Source of the DNA: Candidatus Pantoea deserta
Lineage (GTDB): Bacteria > Pseudomonadota > Gammaproteobacteria > Enterobacterales > Enterobacteriaceae
Assembly (NCBI RefSeq): GCF_003813865.1
Contig: NZ_RMVG01000001.1
Location: forward strand, 62,001-126,000
DNA: 64,000 nt
Reading direction: 5' to 3'
Under the pieces are notes generated by a model. It saw only the letters and a list, made by a program, of their open reading frames with translations. It was not told where the DNA came from and made no database searches. Position 1 is the first letter of the stretch, and each line of letters begins with the position of its first letter. Shown here in pieces: positions 49,390 through 61,669 of this stretch. The position numbers and the translations under genes are program-made.

Positions 49390-49893
49390 TCAGACAAGCA
49401 GCGTAGACGGTCCGGCGCGAATTGCATGGGTTTTGCTGCGCCAGTCAGCCAGTGAAGTGGAAGGCGCGAGCGCCTCGTGCGGCGCATCCGCCTGTTGCAG
49501 CGGCTGGCGCAAAGAAGTATGCGTGGTCAGTAACGCCTGAAGCGAATCGATTAGCGCCAGCTTGTGGGCCGCCAGCGGCAGCGTATCCGGCGTTTCCGCC
49601 TGAGGCGCTAAGGTAAAAGAGAGATGGCGGATAACGGTGCGAATGGCATGCTGATGCCAGTAATCCACCGTAAAGCTGGGACGCCGTACCGACTCTTGCA
49701 GACGGATCAGGTGATCGAAACGCGCGCCATTGCCAACAAAGAGACTGCTGGAAGGCGATTCGGAAGAGGCGTTGAGTTCGGCGCCCTGCGCGCAGACAGG
49801 CAAGCCAAGACTGGCCGCCACCATCCCCAACAGGAGATGAGGCCAGAAATAGCGTCTGCCTAATTGTCGCCAGCGTAGAAAAAGTCCGATCAC
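49390..49893 (-). CDS. secM: Secretion monitor SecM (arrest peptide)
   Basis: SecM stalls its own translation until its export by SecA pulls it free; the stall exposes the secA ribosome site. GTG 49893 gives 167 residues, starting IGLFLRWRQLGRRYFWPHLL, close to E. coli. The signal sequence ends near AQGAE (about 38). HQHAIRTVIRHLSF is conserved. The arrest end reads DWRSKTHAIRAGP (150-162). Trp151 and IRAGP (158-162) are kept, but the E. coli Phe150, Ile156 and Gly161 equivalents are Thr146, Arg152 and Ala157. Confidence 0.92.
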   Translation of the reverse strand: MIGLFLRWRQLGRRYFWPHLLLGMVAASLGLPVCAQGAELNASSESPSSSLFVGNGARFDHLIRLQESVRRPSFTVDYWHQHAIRTVIRHLSFTLAPQAETPDTLPLAAHKLALIDSLQALLTTHTSLRQPLQQADAPHEALAPSTSLADWRSKTHAIRAGPSTLLV

Positions 49894-50124
49894 AACTGTT
49901 CCATTGCGAATCTGTTATCGCGTCGTTGTTGAGGGTTTACCGCCCGTACCCGACGGCGGCACTCCATTTTAATAAGCGCCTGATAGTATCATTAATGTGG
50001 GGCAACCACATCAGAGTTTAAAGTCGTTCTGGAAGAAAACACACCTGACTGAACAGCGTTTCAGCAACGTTGCATCAGGCTCTGCGAGCCGCCTTCACAC
50101 GCGTTGCGGCTGTGTTTCAGGCAA

Positions 50125-50180
50125 TAAAAAACGGCTGGCGCCGCTGACCGGAGAGGGGTGTCAGCATTGCCAGCCGTTTA
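50125..50180 (-). terminator. Terminator after lpxC
   Basis: On the minus strand AAACGGCTGGC pairs with GCCAGCCGTTT, with an inner GCTGAC/GTCAGC stem, then a T-run. It separates lpxC from secM. The rest of 49894-50124 holds no gene; it should include the secM promoter. Confidence 0.9.
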
Positions 50181-50195
50181 GACGTTCTGGGGTAG

Positions 50196-51113
50196 TTAAG
50201 CCAGAACCAGATTCGGTGCCTTGAACGCCAGCGGCAGTTCAGCTTCGTCTTCGAAGGTTGCCCATTCCCACGCTTCCTGCTTAGCCAGCACGGCCTGAAG
50301 CAGTTTATTGTTCAGTGCGTGACCTGATTTATACGCGGTAAACGCGCCGATAATATTGTGGCCACACATAAACAGATCGCCGATCGCGTCGAGCATTTTG
50401 TGACGAACAAATTCGTCTTCAAAACGCAGGCCTTCTTCGTTCAGTACGCGGAAATCGTCGAGACCGATAGCGCAATCCAGACTACCGCCCAGGCACAGGC
50501 CTTTGGATTGCAGGTACTCGATTTCACGCATAAAGCCAAAAGTACGGGCGCGACTGATCTGACGAACAAAAGCGTCGGCAGAGAAGTTCAGCTGATAACG
50601 CTGTGAGCTGGAATCGATCGCCGGATGTTTAAAGTCGATGGTGAAATCCAGAGAGAAACCGTTGTAGGGTTTGATCTCGGCCCACTTGTCGCCATCTTCC
50701 ACACGGACGGTCTGTTTCACACGCACAAATTTCTTCGCGCTGTTCAGCTGCTCAATACCCGCATCCATCAGCAGATAGATAAAGGGAGCGGCGCTACCAT
50801 CCATAATTGGAATTTCCGGCGCATCCACTTCAACAATAATGTTGTCGATGCCCAACCCAGCCAGCGCGGCGTTTAAGTGTTCAACCGTCGAAATACGCAC
50901 GCCTTCATCATTCACCAGGCAGGTACTCAGCATGGTGTCGCGCACGTATTTTGCATCAGCCGGGAAATCAACCGGTGGATTCAAGTCAGTGCGACGATAG
51001 ATGACCCCGGTGTTAGCCGGCGCAGGGCGCAGTGTCAGTGTGACTTTCTTGCCGGTATGCAAACCGACACCCGTCGCCTGAACAATACGTTTTAATGTCC
51101 TTTGTTTGATCAT
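50196..51113 (-). CDS. lpxC: UDP-3-O-acyl-N-acetylglucosamine deacetylase
   Basis: The committed step of lipid A synthesis. ATG 51113 ([18 protein letters not shown]) gives 305 residues, the E. coli length. Zinc ligands are His79 in [12 protein letters not shown], and His238 and Asp242 in [10 protein letters not shown]. The C-terminal Ala-rich tail recognised by FtsH (NLVLA) is present. It lies just downstream of ftsZ. Confidence 0.97.
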   Translation of the reverse strand: MIKQRTLKRIVQATGVGLHTGKKVTLTLRPAPANTGVIYRRTDLNPPVDFPADAKYVRDTMLSTCLVNDEGVRISTVEHLNAALAGLGIDNIIVEVDAPEIPIMDGSAAPFIYLLMDAGIEQLNSAKKFVRVKQTVRVEDGDKWAEIKPYNGFSLDFTIDFKHPAIDSSSQRYQLNFSADAFVRQISRARTFGFMREIEYLQSKGLCLGGSLDCAIGLDDFRVLNEEGLRFEDEFVRHKMLDAIGDLFMCGHNIIGAFTAYKSGHALNNKLLQAVLAKQEAWEWATFEDEAELPLAFKAPNLVLA

Positions 51114-51214
51114 CGTATTATCTCGCAATATTACCCATCCGACCGCTAGTATACTTTACCAGCGGGCGAACACTTTAGCACAAAGAGCGGAGATTCCCAA
51201 TTCTCAGGTTATTC

Positions 51215-52369
51215 CTAGTCGGCCTGCTTACGCAAAAACGCTGGAATATCAAGATAGTCAGGCTCTTTGTTAGACTGCGCGCTCTGGTCATTAACCACTT
51301 TAGCAGCCGGTTTTTGCTCCTGCGGCAGCGGCGACATGCCGTGCTGCTGATAGCGATGATCCATCACAGGCTGACTGGCTGGCTTGTTGGTCACCAGCGT
51401 AATTTCCGGACGCTTATCCATACCGATACCGGTCGCGACCACGGTCACGCGCAGTTCGTCGTTCATCTCTGGATCCAGCGAAGTACCGATCACCACGGTC
51501 GCGTTGTCAGAGGCGAAGGCGCGGATGGTGTTACCCACGGTTTCAAACTCATCCAGACGCAGGTCGAAGCCCGCCGTGATGTTGACCAGCACGCCGCGCG
51601 CGCCAGACAGGTCGATGTCTTCCAGCAGCGGGCTGGAAATCGCCATTTCGGCCGCTTCTTCAGCGCGATCTTCGCCGCAGGCGACGCCTGAGCCCATCAT
51701 GGCGTAGCCCATTTCGGACATTACGGTGCGCACGTCAGCAAAGTCGACGTTCATCAGACCAGGACGGGTGATCAGCTCAGCGATACCCTGTACCGCCCCT
51801 TTCAGCACGTCGTTCGCCGCGCCAAAGGCGTCGAGCAGAGAGATGCCGCGTCCCAGCACTTTCAGCAATTTGTCGTTCGGGATAGTGATCAGCGAGTCCA
51901 CATGCTTCGACAGCTCGGCGATGCCCTGCTCGGCAAAAGCCATACGCTTTTTACCTTCGAAGTTAAATGGCTTGGTGACCACCGCAACGGTCAGAATGCC
52001 CAGGTCTTTGGCCACTTCCGCCACTACCGGCGCAGCGCCGGTACCGGTACCGCCGCCCATACCGGCAGCGATAAACACCATGTCCGCTCCCTCCAGCGCA
52101 GAACGCAGTGCTTCGCGATCTTCTTCCGCAGAGGTACGACCAACTTCCGGATTCGCCCCTGCGCCCAGACCTTTAGTAATATTGGTACCGATCTGGATCG
52201 TCTGGCCAACCGCTGTTTTACGCAACGCCTGGGCGTCGGTGTTCACAGCGAAGAATTCCACACCTTCGATACGCTCGCGTACCATGTGCTCTACGGCGTT
52301 GCCACCGCCCCCGCCGACGCCGATGACTTTAATCACCGCGTCATTGGTTAATTCCATCGGTTCAAACAT
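51215..52369 (-). CDS. ftsZ: Cell division GTPase FtsZ
   Basis: The tubulin homologue that forms the division ring, 384 residues. The GTP signature [20 protein letters not shown] begins near residue 104. The T7 synergy loop [12 protein letters not shown] is near 207-218. After a variable linker, the conserved C-terminal peptide [14 protein letters not shown] binds FtsA, ZipA and ZapD. It is the last division gene of the dcw cluster; ftsA is 69 bp upstream. Confidence 0.98.
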   Translation of the reverse strand: MFEPMELTNDAVIKVIGVGGGGGNAVEHMVRERIEGVEFFAVNTDAQALRKTAVGQTIQIGTNITKGLGAGANPEVGRTSAEEDREALRSALEGADMVFIAAGMGGGTGTGAAPVVAEVAKDLGILTVAVVTKPFNFEGKKRMAFAEQGIAELSKHVDSLITIPNDKLLKVLGRGISLLDAFGAANDVLKGAVQGIAELITRPGLMNVDFADVRTVMSEMGYAMMGSGVACGEDRAEEAAEMAISSPLLEDIDLSGARGVLVNITAGFDLRLDEFETVGNTIRAFASDNATVVIGTSLDPEMNDELRVTVVATGIGMDKRPEITLVTNKPASQPVMDHRYQQHGMSPLPQEQKPAAKVVNDQSAQSNKEPDYLDIPAFLRKQAD

Positions 52370-52438
52370 GATTTCTCTCCGTTATGTGCCTGTCGCCTGG
52401 AGACCATAAACAGTGCCGGCATGGTCTCCTTTCTAAAA

Positions 52439-53695
52439 TCAAAATTCTTTCTTTAACCAGCTATTGATGCGCTTGAACCAGTTGCCCACCGATGCACGTT
52501 TTTCGGTTTCTGCATCGCCGTTCATATGGGACTCTTTGCCGTAATGCAGCAGTCCCACTGCGGTTGAGTAATAAGGTTCCTGCGCGTAATCCGTCAATCC
52601 TGTGATATTGAGCGGTTGCCCAATGCGCACCTGCGTATGAAATACGCGTTGCGCGCAGGCAGCCAGCCCTTCAATCTGCGCCGCGCCTCCGGTCAGCACG
52701 ATACCCGCCGCCAGATGATGCTTAACGCCCTGCTGACGCAGTTGTTCCTGTAGTTGCAGAATCTCATCGTTAACCAGATTCAGCAATTCGGTGTATCGCG
52801 GCTCGATCACTTCCGCCAGCGTCTGTCGCTGTAAACTGCGCGGCGGACGTCCGCCAACGCTGGGAACTTCGACATTTTCGTCTTTGCCGACGATCGAACC
52901 GAGCGCGCAGCCGTGGCGCACCTTAATCGCTTCCGCATCGGTCGGAGGCGTGCCGAAGGCGTAGGCGATGTCGCTGGTCACCACATTCCCTGCATAGGGA
53001 ATCACTTTGGTGTGACGCAGCGCACCGCCGGTGTAGACAGCGATGTCCATTGTACCGCCACCGACGTCAACAACACAGACGCCGAGTTCACGTTCGTCTT
53101 CAGTTAATACGGCGAAACTGGACGCCAGTCCGGCAAAAATCAATTGGTCAACTTTCAGGCCACATCGTTCAACGGCTTTGACAATATTTTTTGCCATGTC
53201 GTTGTGACAGGTGATCAGGTGCACTTTTGCCTGCATGCGCACGCCCGACAGACCAACCGGATTTTTAATGCCTTCCTGATAATCGATAGCATATTCCTGA
53301 GGAATAACATGCAGGATGCGGTGCTCATCGCGCACGCGCACTGACTTTGCAGTGTGTACGACGTTTTCCACATCATCCTGAGTCACTTCCTCTTCGGAAA
53401 TCGGAACCATCCCGATTTCGTTCTGGCAGCTGATATGTTTGCCCGACAGCGCCAGATAGACGGATGAGATCTGGCAATCCGCCATCAGCTCGGCCTGATC
53501 GATAGCGCGCTGTACGCATTTCACCACCGATTCAAGATCGTTTACGCCGCCTTTATCCATACCGCGAGACGGGCAGCTGCCCACCCCGATAATGTTGACC
53601 ATACCATCGGGCAGAATTTCCCCAACCAGGGCGGCAACCTTCGCGGTGCCAATTTCGAGTCCAACTACCAGTTTTCTGTCCGTTGCCTTGATCAT
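52439..53695 (-). CDS. ftsA: Cell division protein FtsA
   Basis: An actin-like ATPase that anchors FtsZ to the membrane, 418 residues. Phosphate-binding segments are [16 protein letters not shown] (about residues 10-25) and [14 protein letters not shown] (about 205). [11 protein letters not shown] is the adenosine loop. The C-terminal amphipathic helix [10 protein letters not shown] is the membrane anchor. It overlaps ftsQ by 4 bp. Confidence 0.97.
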   Translation of the reverse strand: MIKATDRKLVVGLEIGTAKVAALVGEILPDGMVNIIGVGSCPSRGMDKGGVNDLESVVKCVQRAIDQAELMADCQISSVYLALSGKHISCQNEIGMVPISEEEVTQDDVENVVHTAKSVRVRDEHRILHVIPQEYAIDYQEGIKNPVGLSGVRMQAKVHLITCHNDMAKNIVKAVERCGLKVDQLIFAGLASSFAVLTEDERELGVCVVDVGGGTMDIAVYTGGALRHTKVIPYAGNVVTSDIAYAFGTPPTDAEAIKVRHGCALGSIVGKDENVEVPSVGGRPPRSLQRQTLAEVIEPRYTELLNLVNDEILQLQEQLRQQGVKHHLAAGIVLTGGAAQIEGLAACAQRVFHTQVRIGQPLNITGLTDYAQEPYYSTAVGLLHYGKESHMNGDAETEKRASVGNWFKRINSWLKKEF

Positions 53696-54528
53696 TGTTT
53701 AGCCTGTGCCTGGTTTTGTTGCTGATTACTGTCCTGAAGCTCTACCGGCTCCGGCGTCCAGCCTACCGCCGCGCCAGAGTCGTATCGCAAATCAACGTAG
53801 CTGATACGGTTATGCTCGGCCTGCCCCTGCTGCTGCAACGCCGGGTAAAGCTCAATAAATCGGTTCAGACGCTTCATCGGCTCGCCGCGCCCCAACTCGA
53901 TGCGAATATCGTCGCTGGTCACCAGCTGCCACGAACGCCGTGCCGTCATCGACGCCACCTTCAGGGTAAACTTGTTCGCTTTCAGCACGTCGCTCATGCT
54001 GTGGTACCCCGCCAGCACCTCTTTCTCGCTGCCTTCCGGCCCGTAGAGCATCGGCATCGCCTCTTTGCCGATATGGCTGGCAGGCAGGCTGAACGACACG
54101 CCGTCGGCGTCGACCATATGCACATCGTTCCAGCGCGCCACCGGCACATACTCCACCAGATGAATTTTCAGCTCGTCCGGCCACTGTTTGCGCACGCTGA
54201 CCTGTTTAATCCAGGGCAAACGCTCAATCTGCTGCTGGATGATATTCACGTCCTGCGACATAAAGGTCCCCGGCGCCCCCAGCGACAGAATCGCCTGACG
54301 AATATCATCGTGCGTGGTGTAGTGGGTCTCGCCCGTCACCACCAGTCGCGAAAGCGGCAGCCGTGATGCGTCGTTCATCCACTTCAGCACCACCAGCCCG
54401 CCAAAAATCATAATGCCAATGACCATCAGCAAAAAAACGATGCCGAAAAGTCTGGCCCCGTTGCTGCGCCCCGTGCGCACACGCTCCTGGGGCTCGCGGT
54501 TCCGTGCGTTCAGTGCCGCCTGTGACAT
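53692..54528 (-). CDS. ftsQ: Cell division protein FtsQ
   Basis: A bitopic division protein, 278 residues. A cytoplasmic head of about 25 residues is followed by one membrane helix ([19 protein letters not shown], about 28-46) and a periplasmic POTRA domain ([18 protein letters not shown], from about 60) and beta domain. It bridges early and late divisome proteins through FtsB/FtsL. It begins 1 bp after ddlB. Confidence 0.96.
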   Translation of the reverse strand: MSQAALNARNREPQERVRTGRSNGARLFGIVFLLMVIGIMIFGGLVVLKWMNDASRLPLSRLVVTGETHYTTHDDIRQAILSLGAPGTFMSQDVNIIQQQIERLPWIKQVSVRKQWPDELKIHLVEYVPVARWNDVHMVDADGVSFSLPASHIGKEAMPMLYGPEGSEKEVLAGYHSMSDVLKANKFTLKVASMTARRSWQLVTSDDIRIELGRGEPMKRLNRFIELYPALQQQGQAEHNRISYVDLRYDSGAAVGWTPEPVELQDSNQQQNQAQAKQ

Positions 54529-54529
54529 A

Positions 54530-55450
54530 TCAGTCAGCCAGTTCCAGAATACGCGCCACCAGCTGCGAGAAAGAGATTCCCGCCTCTCTGGCCGCCATCG
54601 GCACCAGGCTATGACTGGTCATGCCCGGCGAGGTATTCACTTCCAGCAGCTGGAAGTTGCCTTCGCTGTCGGTCATCACGTCGACGCGGCCCCAGCCGCT
54701 ACAGCCCAGCGCGCGCCAGGCATCCAGCACCAGCGTTTGTAGCTCCGCCTCTTTTTCCGCGCTCAATCCTGCCGGGCAGAAGTATTGAGTATCGTCAGAA
54801 ATGTATTTTGCTTCATAGTCATAAAACTCGCTGGCGGTCTGAATGCGTATTGACGGCAAAATGCGATCGCCGACGATGCCGACCGTGTACTCGCCGCCGC
54901 TGAGAAAGGCCTCGACCAGCACGTCGCCGTCGTGACGAAACGCCTCTTCCAGCGCAGCGGGCAAATCATCTGGCGTATTAACCCGGCTGATGCCCACGCT
55001 TGATCCTTCGCTGCTGGGCTTCACAAACAGCGGCAGGCCCAGCGCGGCAATAGCGTCACGCGTTGCCGCATCCAGGCCCGCCTGATACTGCTGACGCGTC
55101 AGCCAGACAAAACGTCCCGTCGGCAGCCCGCGCCCCTGCCACAGCAGTTTGGTGCGCAGCTTATCCATGGTGATAGCCGACGCCATCACGCCGCTGCCGG
55201 TATAGGGCAGCTGCAAAAACTCCAGCATCGCCTGTAGCGTGCCGTCTTCGCCGCCGCGTCCGTGCAGCGCGATAAAGGCAGAGGTAAAGCCCTGCTCTTT
55301 CAGCGTCAGCACCGACACGTCGCGCGTATCAATCGCGTGCGCATCTACGCCCGCTTCGCGCAGGCCCGCCAGCACGGCCTTGCCTGACATCAGCGAAACG
55401 TCGCGCTCCGCTGAGGTTCCGCCCATCAGAACAGCAACTTTATCCGTCAT
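54530..55450 (-). CDS. ddlB: D-alanine-D-alanine ligase B
   Basis: Makes the D-Ala-D-Ala dipeptide used by MurF. The 306-residue ATP-grasp enzyme shows [16 protein letters not shown] (about residues 8-23), the loop [14 protein letters not shown] (about 142-155) and the metal site [17 protein letters not shown] (about 268-284). It overlaps the murC end by 11 bp. Confidence 0.97.
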   Translation of the reverse strand: MTDKVAVLMGGTSAERDVSLMSGKAVLAGLREAGVDAHAIDTRDVSVLTLKEQGFTSAFIALHGRGGEDGTLQAMLEFLQLPYTGSGVMASAITMDKLRTKLLWQGRGLPTGRFVWLTRQQYQAGLDAATRDAIAALGLPLFVKPSSEGSSVGISRVNTPDDLPAALEEAFRHDGDVLVEAFLSGGEYTVGIVGDRILPSIRIQTASEFYDYEAKYISDDTQYFCPAGLSAEKEAELQTLVLDAWRALGCSGWGRVDVMTDSEGNFQLLEVNTSPGMTSHSLVPMAAREAGISFSQLVARILELAD

Positions 55451-56918
55451 GACGCGCCTCCGCTTTACGCTCCGGCTGCAATTTGCACTCCGCCAGCTTG
55501 CGCGCCACCTTGCCGACGTTACCGGCCCCCTGCACCAGAATCAGATCGTTGCCCGACAGCAGCGGCGCCAGCATCTCCGGCAGCGCGTCATGCTCCGGCA
55601 CCAGCACGGGATCCACCTTGCCGCGACCGCGAATAGAGCGGCAGAGCGCGCGGCTGTCTGCGCCGGGGATCGGCGCTTCGCCGGCGGAATAGACATCCAG
55701 CATCAGCAGCACGTCGACCTGCGACAGCACGTTGGCAAAGTCATCAAACAGATCGCGGGTGCGCGTATAGCGGTGCGGCTGAAACACCATAACCAGGCGC
55801 TTATCAGGCCAGCCCGCGCGAGCGGCTTTGATAGTGGCGTCGACTTCGGTCGGATGGTGGCCGTAGTCATCTACCAGCATCGCTTTGCCCGGCTGGCCGT
55901 TAACCGGCTCCGTGGGGAACTCGCCCAGCACGTCGAACCGGCGTCCGGTTCCCTGGAAGCTCTCCAGCGCGGCGAGGATGGCGTTGTCGTCGATGCCCTC
56001 TTCGCTTGCCACCGCCACGGCCGCCGCCGCGTTCAGCGCATTGTGGCGACCCGGCGCGTTAAGCGTTACCTGCAAACGCGGTTTGTCATGACGCGCCAGC
56101 GTAAAGTGTCCCTGCGCGCCGCGCTGCTCATAGTGTTCGATACGCACGTCAGCATCTTCGCTGAAGCCATAAGTGGTGATATGACGGCCAACGCGCGGAA
56201 TTAAATCGCGGATCACGGCATCGTCAATGCACATAACGGCGCGGCCATAAAACGGCAGGTTGTGCAGAAAATTAATAAAGGTCTGCTTCAGGTTCTCGAA
56301 ATCGCCCTGATAGGTGTCCATGTGGTCGGCTTCGATATTGGTTACCACCGCCACCATAGGCTGTAGATGCAGGAAAGAGGCGTCGCTCTCGTCCGCTTCG
56401 GCAATCAAATAGCGGCTGCTGCCCAGACGCGCATGCGTGCCTGCGGCCTTCACCAGTCCGCCGTTGACGAAAGTGGGATCCAGCCCGCCTTCGGCATAAA
56501 TGCTCGACACCATCGCGGTGGTCGTGGTTTTCCCGTGCGTGCCGGCAATGGCGATGCCGTGGCGGAAACGCATCAGCTCCGCCAGCATCTCAGCGCGACG
56601 GATCACCGGAATGCGCTGTTCGCGTGCCGCGACCAGTTCAGGATTGTCCTGCGCCACCGCGCTGGAGACCACAACAACGCTGGCGTCGGTAACGTTTTCC
56701 GGACGATGGTTAAAATAGATGGTCGCACCCAACCCCGTCAGATGCTGCGTCACCGCATTCGGCGCCAGATCGGAGCCGCTGATGTGATAACCCTCGTTCG
56801 CCAACACTTCGGCAATACCGCCCATGCCGGCACCGCCGATGCCGACAAAGTGAATGTGCCGGACGCGACGCATCTCGGGCACAATGGAGCGCAGTTTTGC
56901 CAGTTGTTGTGTATTCAT
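55440..56918 (-). CDS. murC: UDP-N-acetylmuramate-L-alanine ligase
   Basis: Adds L-Ala to UDP-MurNAc, the first amino acid of the peptidoglycan stem. The 492-residue protein has the UDP-sugar loop [16 protein letters not shown] (about residues 25-40), the ATP P-loop [12 protein letters not shown] (about 123-134) and the C-domain [18 protein letters not shown] (about 345-362). Confidence 0.97.
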   Translation of the reverse strand: MNTQQLAKLRSIVPEMRRVRHIHFVGIGGAGMGGIAEVLANEGYHISGSDLAPNAVTQHLTGLGATIYFNHRPENVTDASVVVVSSAVAQDNPELVAAREQRIPVIRRAEMLAELMRFRHGIAIAGTHGKTTTTAMVSSIYAEGGLDPTFVNGGLVKAAGTHARLGSSRYLIAEADESDASFLHLQPMVAVVTNIEADHMDTYQGDFENLKQTFINFLHNLPFYGRAVMCIDDAVIRDLIPRVGRHITTYGFSEDADVRIEHYEQRGAQGHFTLARHDKPRLQVTLNAPGRHNALNAAAAVAVASEEGIDDNAILAALESFQGTGRRFDVLGEFPTEPVNGQPGKAMLVDDYGHHPTEVDATIKAARAGWPDKRLVMVFQPHRYTRTRDLFDDFANVLSQVDVLLMLDVYSAGEAPIPGADSRALCRSIRGRGKVDPVLVPEHDALPEMLAPLLSGNDLILVQGAGNVGKVARKLAECKLQPERKAEARHDG

Positions 56919-56986
56919 TCTTTTCAGTTACCTGTCATCTTAATCCGTGCCTGTTCGGCACAGGCCAGCCATGCTGGCCCGATTGT

Positions 56987-58045
56987 TCACTTTGCGGTGC
57001 GCGCCACTTCCAGCGCGACCCGTTCGGTCGCATCCGGAATCGCCACCTGGCGAGCCTGTGCCGCCATGCGCATCAGCGCAGGACGATCCCAGCGGCGCAG
57101 CGTTTCCGCCACGGCATCCGCAGTAAACTGCGGCTGCTCTAAAATTTTGGCCGCGCCCGCTTTTTCCAGCGGCAGCGCATTCCAGTACTGCTGACGATCT
57201 TTATGCTGAAAAGGCACGAAGATCGCCGGTAAGCCTGCGGCGGCCACTTCGCTGACGGTAAGCGCGCCGGAGCGGCACACCACTACATCGGCCCAGGCGT
57301 AGGCGGCGGCCATATCGTCGATAAATTCCGTGACCTTGTGCTGCGGCTGCCCCGCCTGCTGATAGGCCCGCATGACTTCCTGCTGCGCGCCTTTGCCGGT
57401 CTGATGCCACAGCGTAATGCTGTCGCCCAGCGCGGCGGCGACCTGCGGCAGCGTCTGGTTAAGCACGCGCGCGCCCTGGCTTCCGCCTACCACCAGCACG
57501 CGGATCGGACCGCTGCGATTCGCCAGCCGCTGCTCCGGCAGCGGCAGCGCCAGCACATCGGTGCGCACGGGATTGCCCACCACATCAGCATGGGGAAAAG
57601 CGCCGGGAAACGCCTGCATCACCTTGCTGGCGATCTTCGCCAGCCATTTATTGGTCAGTCCGGCGATGCCGTTCTGCTCATGCAGCACCACCGGGATGCC
57701 GCAGCTCCATGCCGCCAGCCCGCCAGGGCCAGAGACGTAGCCGCCCATGCCCAGCACCACATCCGGCTTCCACGCCCGCATAATGGCGCGCGCCTGTCGC
57801 CAGGCGTTAAAAATACGCATCGGCGCCAGCAGCAACGCCTTAACGCCTTTGCCGCGCAGGCCGCTGATGCGGATAAAGTCGATCTCAATGCCGTGCTTTG
57901 GCACCAGATCCGCTTCCATACGATCGGCGGTGCCGAGCCAGCGAACCTGCCATCCCTGCTCCATCAGATGATGGGCGACGGCCAGACCGGGGAAGACATG
58001 TCCGCCCGTTCCGCCCGCCATCACCATCAAACGCTTCCCACTCAT
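56987..58045 (-). CDS. murG: Lipid II synthase glycosyltransferase MurG
   Basis: Adds GlcNAc to lipid I on the inner membrane face to make lipid II. The 352-residue GT28 enzyme has the N-terminal G-loop [19 protein letters not shown] (about residues 9-27), the second loop [16 protein letters not shown] (about 185-200) and the UDP-GlcNAc site [17 protein letters not shown] (about 253). It overlaps ftsW by 4 bp. Confidence 0.97.
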   Translation of the reverse strand: MSGKRLMVMAGGTGGHVFPGLAVAHHLMEQGWQVRWLGTADRMEADLVPKHGIEIDFIRISGLRGKGVKALLLAPMRIFNAWRQARAIMRAWKPDVVLGMGGYVSGPGGLAAWSCGIPVVLHEQNGIAGLTNKWLAKIASKVMQAFPGAFPHADVVGNPVRTDVLALPLPEQRLANRSGPIRVLVVGGSQGARVLNQTLPQVAAALGDSITLWHQTGKGAQQEVMRAYQQAGQPQHKVTEFIDDMAAAYAWADVVVCRSGALTVSEVAAAGLPAIFVPFQHKDRQQYWNALPLEKAGAAKILEQPQFTADAVAETLRRWDRPALMRMAAQARQVAIPDATERVALEVARTAK

Positions 58046-59268
58046 CGCGCACCTCGGGTAAACGCCTGCGCTTTGGTCAGGCGCGTTTCATAATCAATAC
58101 GCAGCAAAAATACGATGGCGGTCGACATAATCAGCAGACTGGATCCCCCGTAGCTGATCAGCGGCAGCGTCAGGCCTTTGGTCGGCAGCATACCTGCCGC
58201 GGCCCCGACGTTTACCAGCGCCTGAAAGCTGAACCACACGCCGATCGAACAGGCGAGGAAGCCGGAAAAACGCTGGTCAATCTCCAGCGCGCGGCGGCCA
58301 ATCGACATCGCACGAAAAGCTACGAAGAATACCATCAACAACGCCAAAACCACACCGATATAACCCAGCTCTTCGCCGATGATGGAGAAGATAAAGTCGG
58401 TGTGCGCTTCCGGCAGATATTCCAGTTTCTGTACCGAGTTGCCTAACCCCTGGCCCCAGAACTCGCCCCGGCCGAACGCCATCAGCGACTGAGTCAGCTG
58501 ATAGCCGCTGCCGAAGGGATCCTCCCAGGGATTCCAGAAGGAGGTCACGCGGCGCATACGATAAGGTTCAGCGATGATCAGCAGCACCACGGCAAAGATG
58601 CCGGAGCCGATAATGGCCAGAAACTGCCACAGCTTCGCGCCGGCCAGGAACAGCATGGCCAGCGTGGTAACGAACAGCACCACCACCGTACCGAGGTCCG
58701 GCTGCGCCAGCAGCAGCACCGCCAGGATCACCATCACGCCCATGGGTTTGCAGAAACCCCAGAAGTTATTGCGCACCTCTTCGACTTTGCGCACCAGATA
58801 GCTGGCGAGGTAGCAGAACAGAGAGAGCTTCGACAGCTCCGCCGGCTGAATACGCAGCGGGCCGAGGGCAATCCAGCGTGACGCGCCGTTTACTGAGCTG
58901 CCGACCACCAGCACGATGAGCAGCATCACAATCGAGGCCAGCAGCATCGCATTGCTGTAGCGCTGCCAGAAATCCATCGGCACGCGCAGGGTCACCAGCG
59001 CGATGCCCAGGCCCAGCGCGATATAAAAGGCGTCACGCTTGGCGAAATAAAACGGATCGTCGTTCAGGCGCTGTCCAACCGGCATCGAGGCCGAGGTCAC
59101 CATCACAAAACCCACAATCGCCAGACCAAAGGTCAGCCATAACAGCGTGCGGTCATAGAGCACCAGCGCGGAGTCATCGCTTTCGCGCGCGCCCATTACC
59201 CAGTCTTTCAGACGGCTGGCGATAAAAACGGAGAGGCTGACGACAAGGCCAGCGCCAGGAATACGCAT
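58042..59268 (-). CDS. ftsW: Septal peptidoglycan polymerase FtsW
   Basis: A SEDS-family glycosyltransferase that polymerises lipid II with FtsI at the septum. It has 408 residues and about ten membrane segments. The SEDS signature is [16 protein letters not shown] (about residues 369-384), and the catalytic Asp is expected in the loop before EELGYIG. The N-terminus is a few residues shorter than in E. coli. It overlaps the murD stop by 1 nt. Confidence 0.96.
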   Translation of the reverse strand: MRIPGAGLVVSLSVFIASRLKDWVMGARESDDSALVLYDRTLLWLTFGLAIVGFVMVTSASMPVGQRLNDDPFYFAKRDAFYIALGLGIALVTLRVPMDFWQRYSNAMLLASIVMLLIVLVVGSSVNGASRWIALGPLRIQPAELSKLSLFCYLASYLVRKVEEVRNNFWGFCKPMGVMVILAVLLLAQPDLGTVVVLFVTTLAMLFLAGAKLWQFLAIIGSGIFAVVLLIIAEPYRMRRVTSFWNPWEDPFGSGYQLTQSLMAFGRGEFWGQGLGNSVQKLEYLPEAHTDFIFSIIGEELGYIGVVLALLMVFFVAFRAMSIGRRALEIDQRFSGFLACSIGVWFSFQALVNVGAAAGMLPTKGLTLPLISYGGSSLLIMSTAIVFLLRIDYETRLTKAQAFTRGAR

Positions 59269-60584
59269 CAGCCTAACTCCTTCGCCAGCTGCGCAAAGCG
59301 GTCGCCGCGCTGTTCAAAGTTACGGAACTGATCGAGGCTGGCGCAGGCAGGCGACAGCAGCACCATATCGCCCGGCTGAACCTGCGGCGCAATCAGCGCC
59401 ATCGCCTGTTCCATCGTCTCGGTGCGTACCGCATTGTCCGGGCGCAGCGCAGCCAGCGCATCGCCATCGCGACCGAAGCAGTAAAGGCGAACCTTTTCAT
59501 TCTGCACGTAGCGCGCCAGCGGTGAAAAGTCGGCGGATTTGCCGTCGCCGCCCAGCAGCAGCCACAGCGTGCCTTTTACCTGCAAACCATTCAGCGCCGC
59601 TTCGGTGCTGCCGACGTTGGTAGCTTTGGAATCGTTGATCCAGCGCACGCCGCGAGACTCGTGCGCCAGCTGGAAGCGATGCGCCAGGCCGCTGAAAGCG
59701 GTAAGCGCCGCCAGGCTTGACGCGCGCGGCAGTCCTACGGCATCCGCCAGCGCCAGCGCCGCCAGCGCATTGGTGTAGTTATGCTGGCCGACCAGCTTCA
59801 TTTCATCCGTGTTCAGCACTTTCTCGCCCTTCACGCGCAGCCAGGTGGCGCCCTGCTGGCGATTCAGATGGTAGTCGCCGACGTCGATACCAAAGCTGAC
59901 GCAGCGCGCGTCGACGCCGCGCACCGGCATGGTCATCGCGTCGTCGGCGTTAACCACGCGGACCTGCGCATTTTCATAAATACGCAGCTTGGCGGCGCGA
60001 TACTGCTGCATGCCAAGCGGGTAGCGATCCATATGATCTTCGGTAACGTTAAGAATGGTGGCTGCCGCGGCCTTCAGGCTCCAGGTGGTTTCCAGCTGAA
60101 AGCTGGACAGCTCCAGCACGTAGAGCTGCGCAGGCGATTTCAGCAGCGTCAGCGCGGGCAGGCCGATATTGCCCCCGACGCCGACCTGCCATCCTGCGGC
60201 CTGCGCCATTTCGCCCACCAGCGTGGTCACGGTGCTTTTGCCGTTCGAGCCGGTGATCGCCACGATCGGCGCCTGCGCTTCACGGCAGAACAGCTCGATG
60301 TCGCCGACGATTTCAATCCCCGCCTCTGCCGCTTCGCTTAATGCCGGGTGCGCCAGGGCCATGCCCGGACTGGCGACAATCAGATCGGCCGCCAGCAGCC
60401 AGTCGCTGTTTAAGCCGCCGGTGTAGCGTTCGACCTGCTCAGGGAGCTTATCGAGGCCCGGCGGCGAGACACGGGTGTCCATCACGCGCGGCGTGACGCC
60501 TTGCGCTAAAAAGAAATCAACACAGGAAAGCCCGGTCAGGCCTAACCCAATAATGACAACTTTTCTGCCCCGATAGTCAGCCAT
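59268..60584 (-). CDS. murD: UDP-N-acetylmuramoylalanine-D-glutamate ligase
   Basis: Adds D-Glu to UDP-MurNAc-L-Ala. The 438-residue Mur ligase has the UMAG loop [16 protein letters not shown] (about residues 10-25), the P-loop [18 protein letters not shown] (about 109-126), the carbamylated-Lys region and the C-domain [19 protein letters not shown] (about 316-334). Confidence 0.97.
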   Translation of the reverse strand: MADYRGRKVVIIGLGLTGLSCVDFFLAQGVTPRVMDTRVSPPGLDKLPEQVERYTGGLNSDWLLAADLIVASPGMALAHPALSEAAEAGIEIVGDIELFCREAQAPIVAITGSNGKSTVTTLVGEMAQAAGWQVGVGGNIGLPALTLLKSPAQLYVLELSSFQLETTWSLKAAAATILNVTEDHMDRYPLGMQQYRAAKLRIYENAQVRVVNADDAMTMPVRGVDARCVSFGIDVGDYHLNRQQGATWLRVKGEKVLNTDEMKLVGQHNYTNALAALALADAVGLPRASSLAALTAFSGLAHRFQLAHESRGVRWINDSKATNVGSTEAALNGLQVKGTLWLLLGGDGKSADFSPLARYVQNEKVRLYCFGRDGDALAALRPDNAVRTETMEQAMALIAPQVQPGDMVLLSPACASLDQFRNFEQRGDRFAQLAKELG

Positions 60585-60586
60585 GA

Positions 60587-61669
60587 TTAACGTACCTTCA
60601 GCGTGGCCAGGCCAATCAGCACCAGCATCAACGAGATAATCCAGAAGCGCACAATCACGCGCGGTTCCGGCCAGCCTTTCAGTTCATAGTGATGATGGAT
60701 AGGCGCCATGCGAAAAATACGCTGGCCGCGCAGTTTGAACGATCCCACCTGAAGAATGACCGACAGCGTCTCGACGACAAACACGCCGCCCATAATCACC
60801 AGCAAAAACTCCTGGCGCAGCAGGACGGCCAGCGTACCCAGCGCGCCGCCCAGCGCCAGCGATCCGACGTCGCCCATAAAGACCTGCGCCGGATAGGTGT
60901 TAAACCACAGGAACCCCAGCCCTGCCCCGACAATAGCGGTACAGACAATTACCAGCTCGCCCGCGTGGCGCAGATAGGGAATATGCAGATACTCCGCGAA
61001 CTTCACGTTACCCGTCGCCCAGGCGACCAGCGCAAAGCCAGCGGCCACAAAGACGGTCGGCATAATGGCCAGACCGTCCAGGCCGTCGGTAAGATTTACC
61101 GCATTGCCGGTGCCGACGATGACAAAGTAGGCCAGCACGACATAGAACAGGCCGAGCTGCGGCATAATGTCCTTAAAGAAAGGCACCACCAGCTGCGTCG
61201 CAGGCGTTTCATTACCGGCGGCATAGAGCGCAAAAGCCACGCCCAGCGAAATCACCGACATCCAGAAGTATTTCCAGCGCGCGATCAACCCTTTGGTATC
61301 TTTACGCACTACCTTGCGGTAGTCGTCAACAAAACCGATGATGCCGAAGCCAACCAGCACCACCAGCACGCACCAGACGTAAGGGTTAGACGGATAAGCC
61401 CACATCAGCACCGATACGGTAATAGAGGTAAGGATCATGATCCCGCCCATGGTCGGCGTGCCGCGCTTGCTGAAGTGCGACTCCGGACCGTCGTTGCGCA
61501 CCACCTGACCGATTTGCAGTTTTTGCAGCCAGGCGATCAGGCGCGGTCCCATCCACAGTGAAATAAATAACGCGGTCAGCAGGCTGACAATGGCGCGAAA
61601 CGTCAGATATGAAAAGACGTTAAAGCCGGAATAAAAAGCGACCAGATGCTCGGCCAGCCAGACTAACAT
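60587..61669 (-). CDS. mraY: Phospho-MurNAc-pentapeptide translocase MraY
   Basis: Transfers phospho-MurNAc-pentapeptide to undecaprenyl phosphate, giving lipid I. It has 360 residues and ten membrane segments. Catalytic-site features are GFVDDYRKV (Asp pair, about 114-122), [13 protein letters not shown] (about 187-199) and the conserved triple His in [14 protein letters not shown] (about 323-336). It overlaps murF by 7 bp. Confidence 0.97.
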   Translation of the reverse strand: MLVWLAEHLVAFYSGFNVFSYLTFRAIVSLLTALFISLWMGPRLIAWLQKLQIGQVVRNDGPESHFSKRGTPTMGGIMILTSITVSVLMWAYPSNPYVWCVLVVLVGFGIIGFVDDYRKVVRKDTKGLIARWKYFWMSVISLGVAFALYAAGNETPATQLVVPFFKDIMPQLGLFYVVLAYFVIVGTGNAVNLTDGLDGLAIMPTVFVAAGFALVAWATGNVKFAEYLHIPYLRHAGELVIVCTAIVGAGLGFLWFNTYPAQVFMGDVGSLALGGALGTLAVLLRQEFLLVIMGGVFVVETLSVILQVGSFKLRGQRIFRMAPIHHHYELKGWPEPRVIVRFWIISLMLVLIGLATLKVR

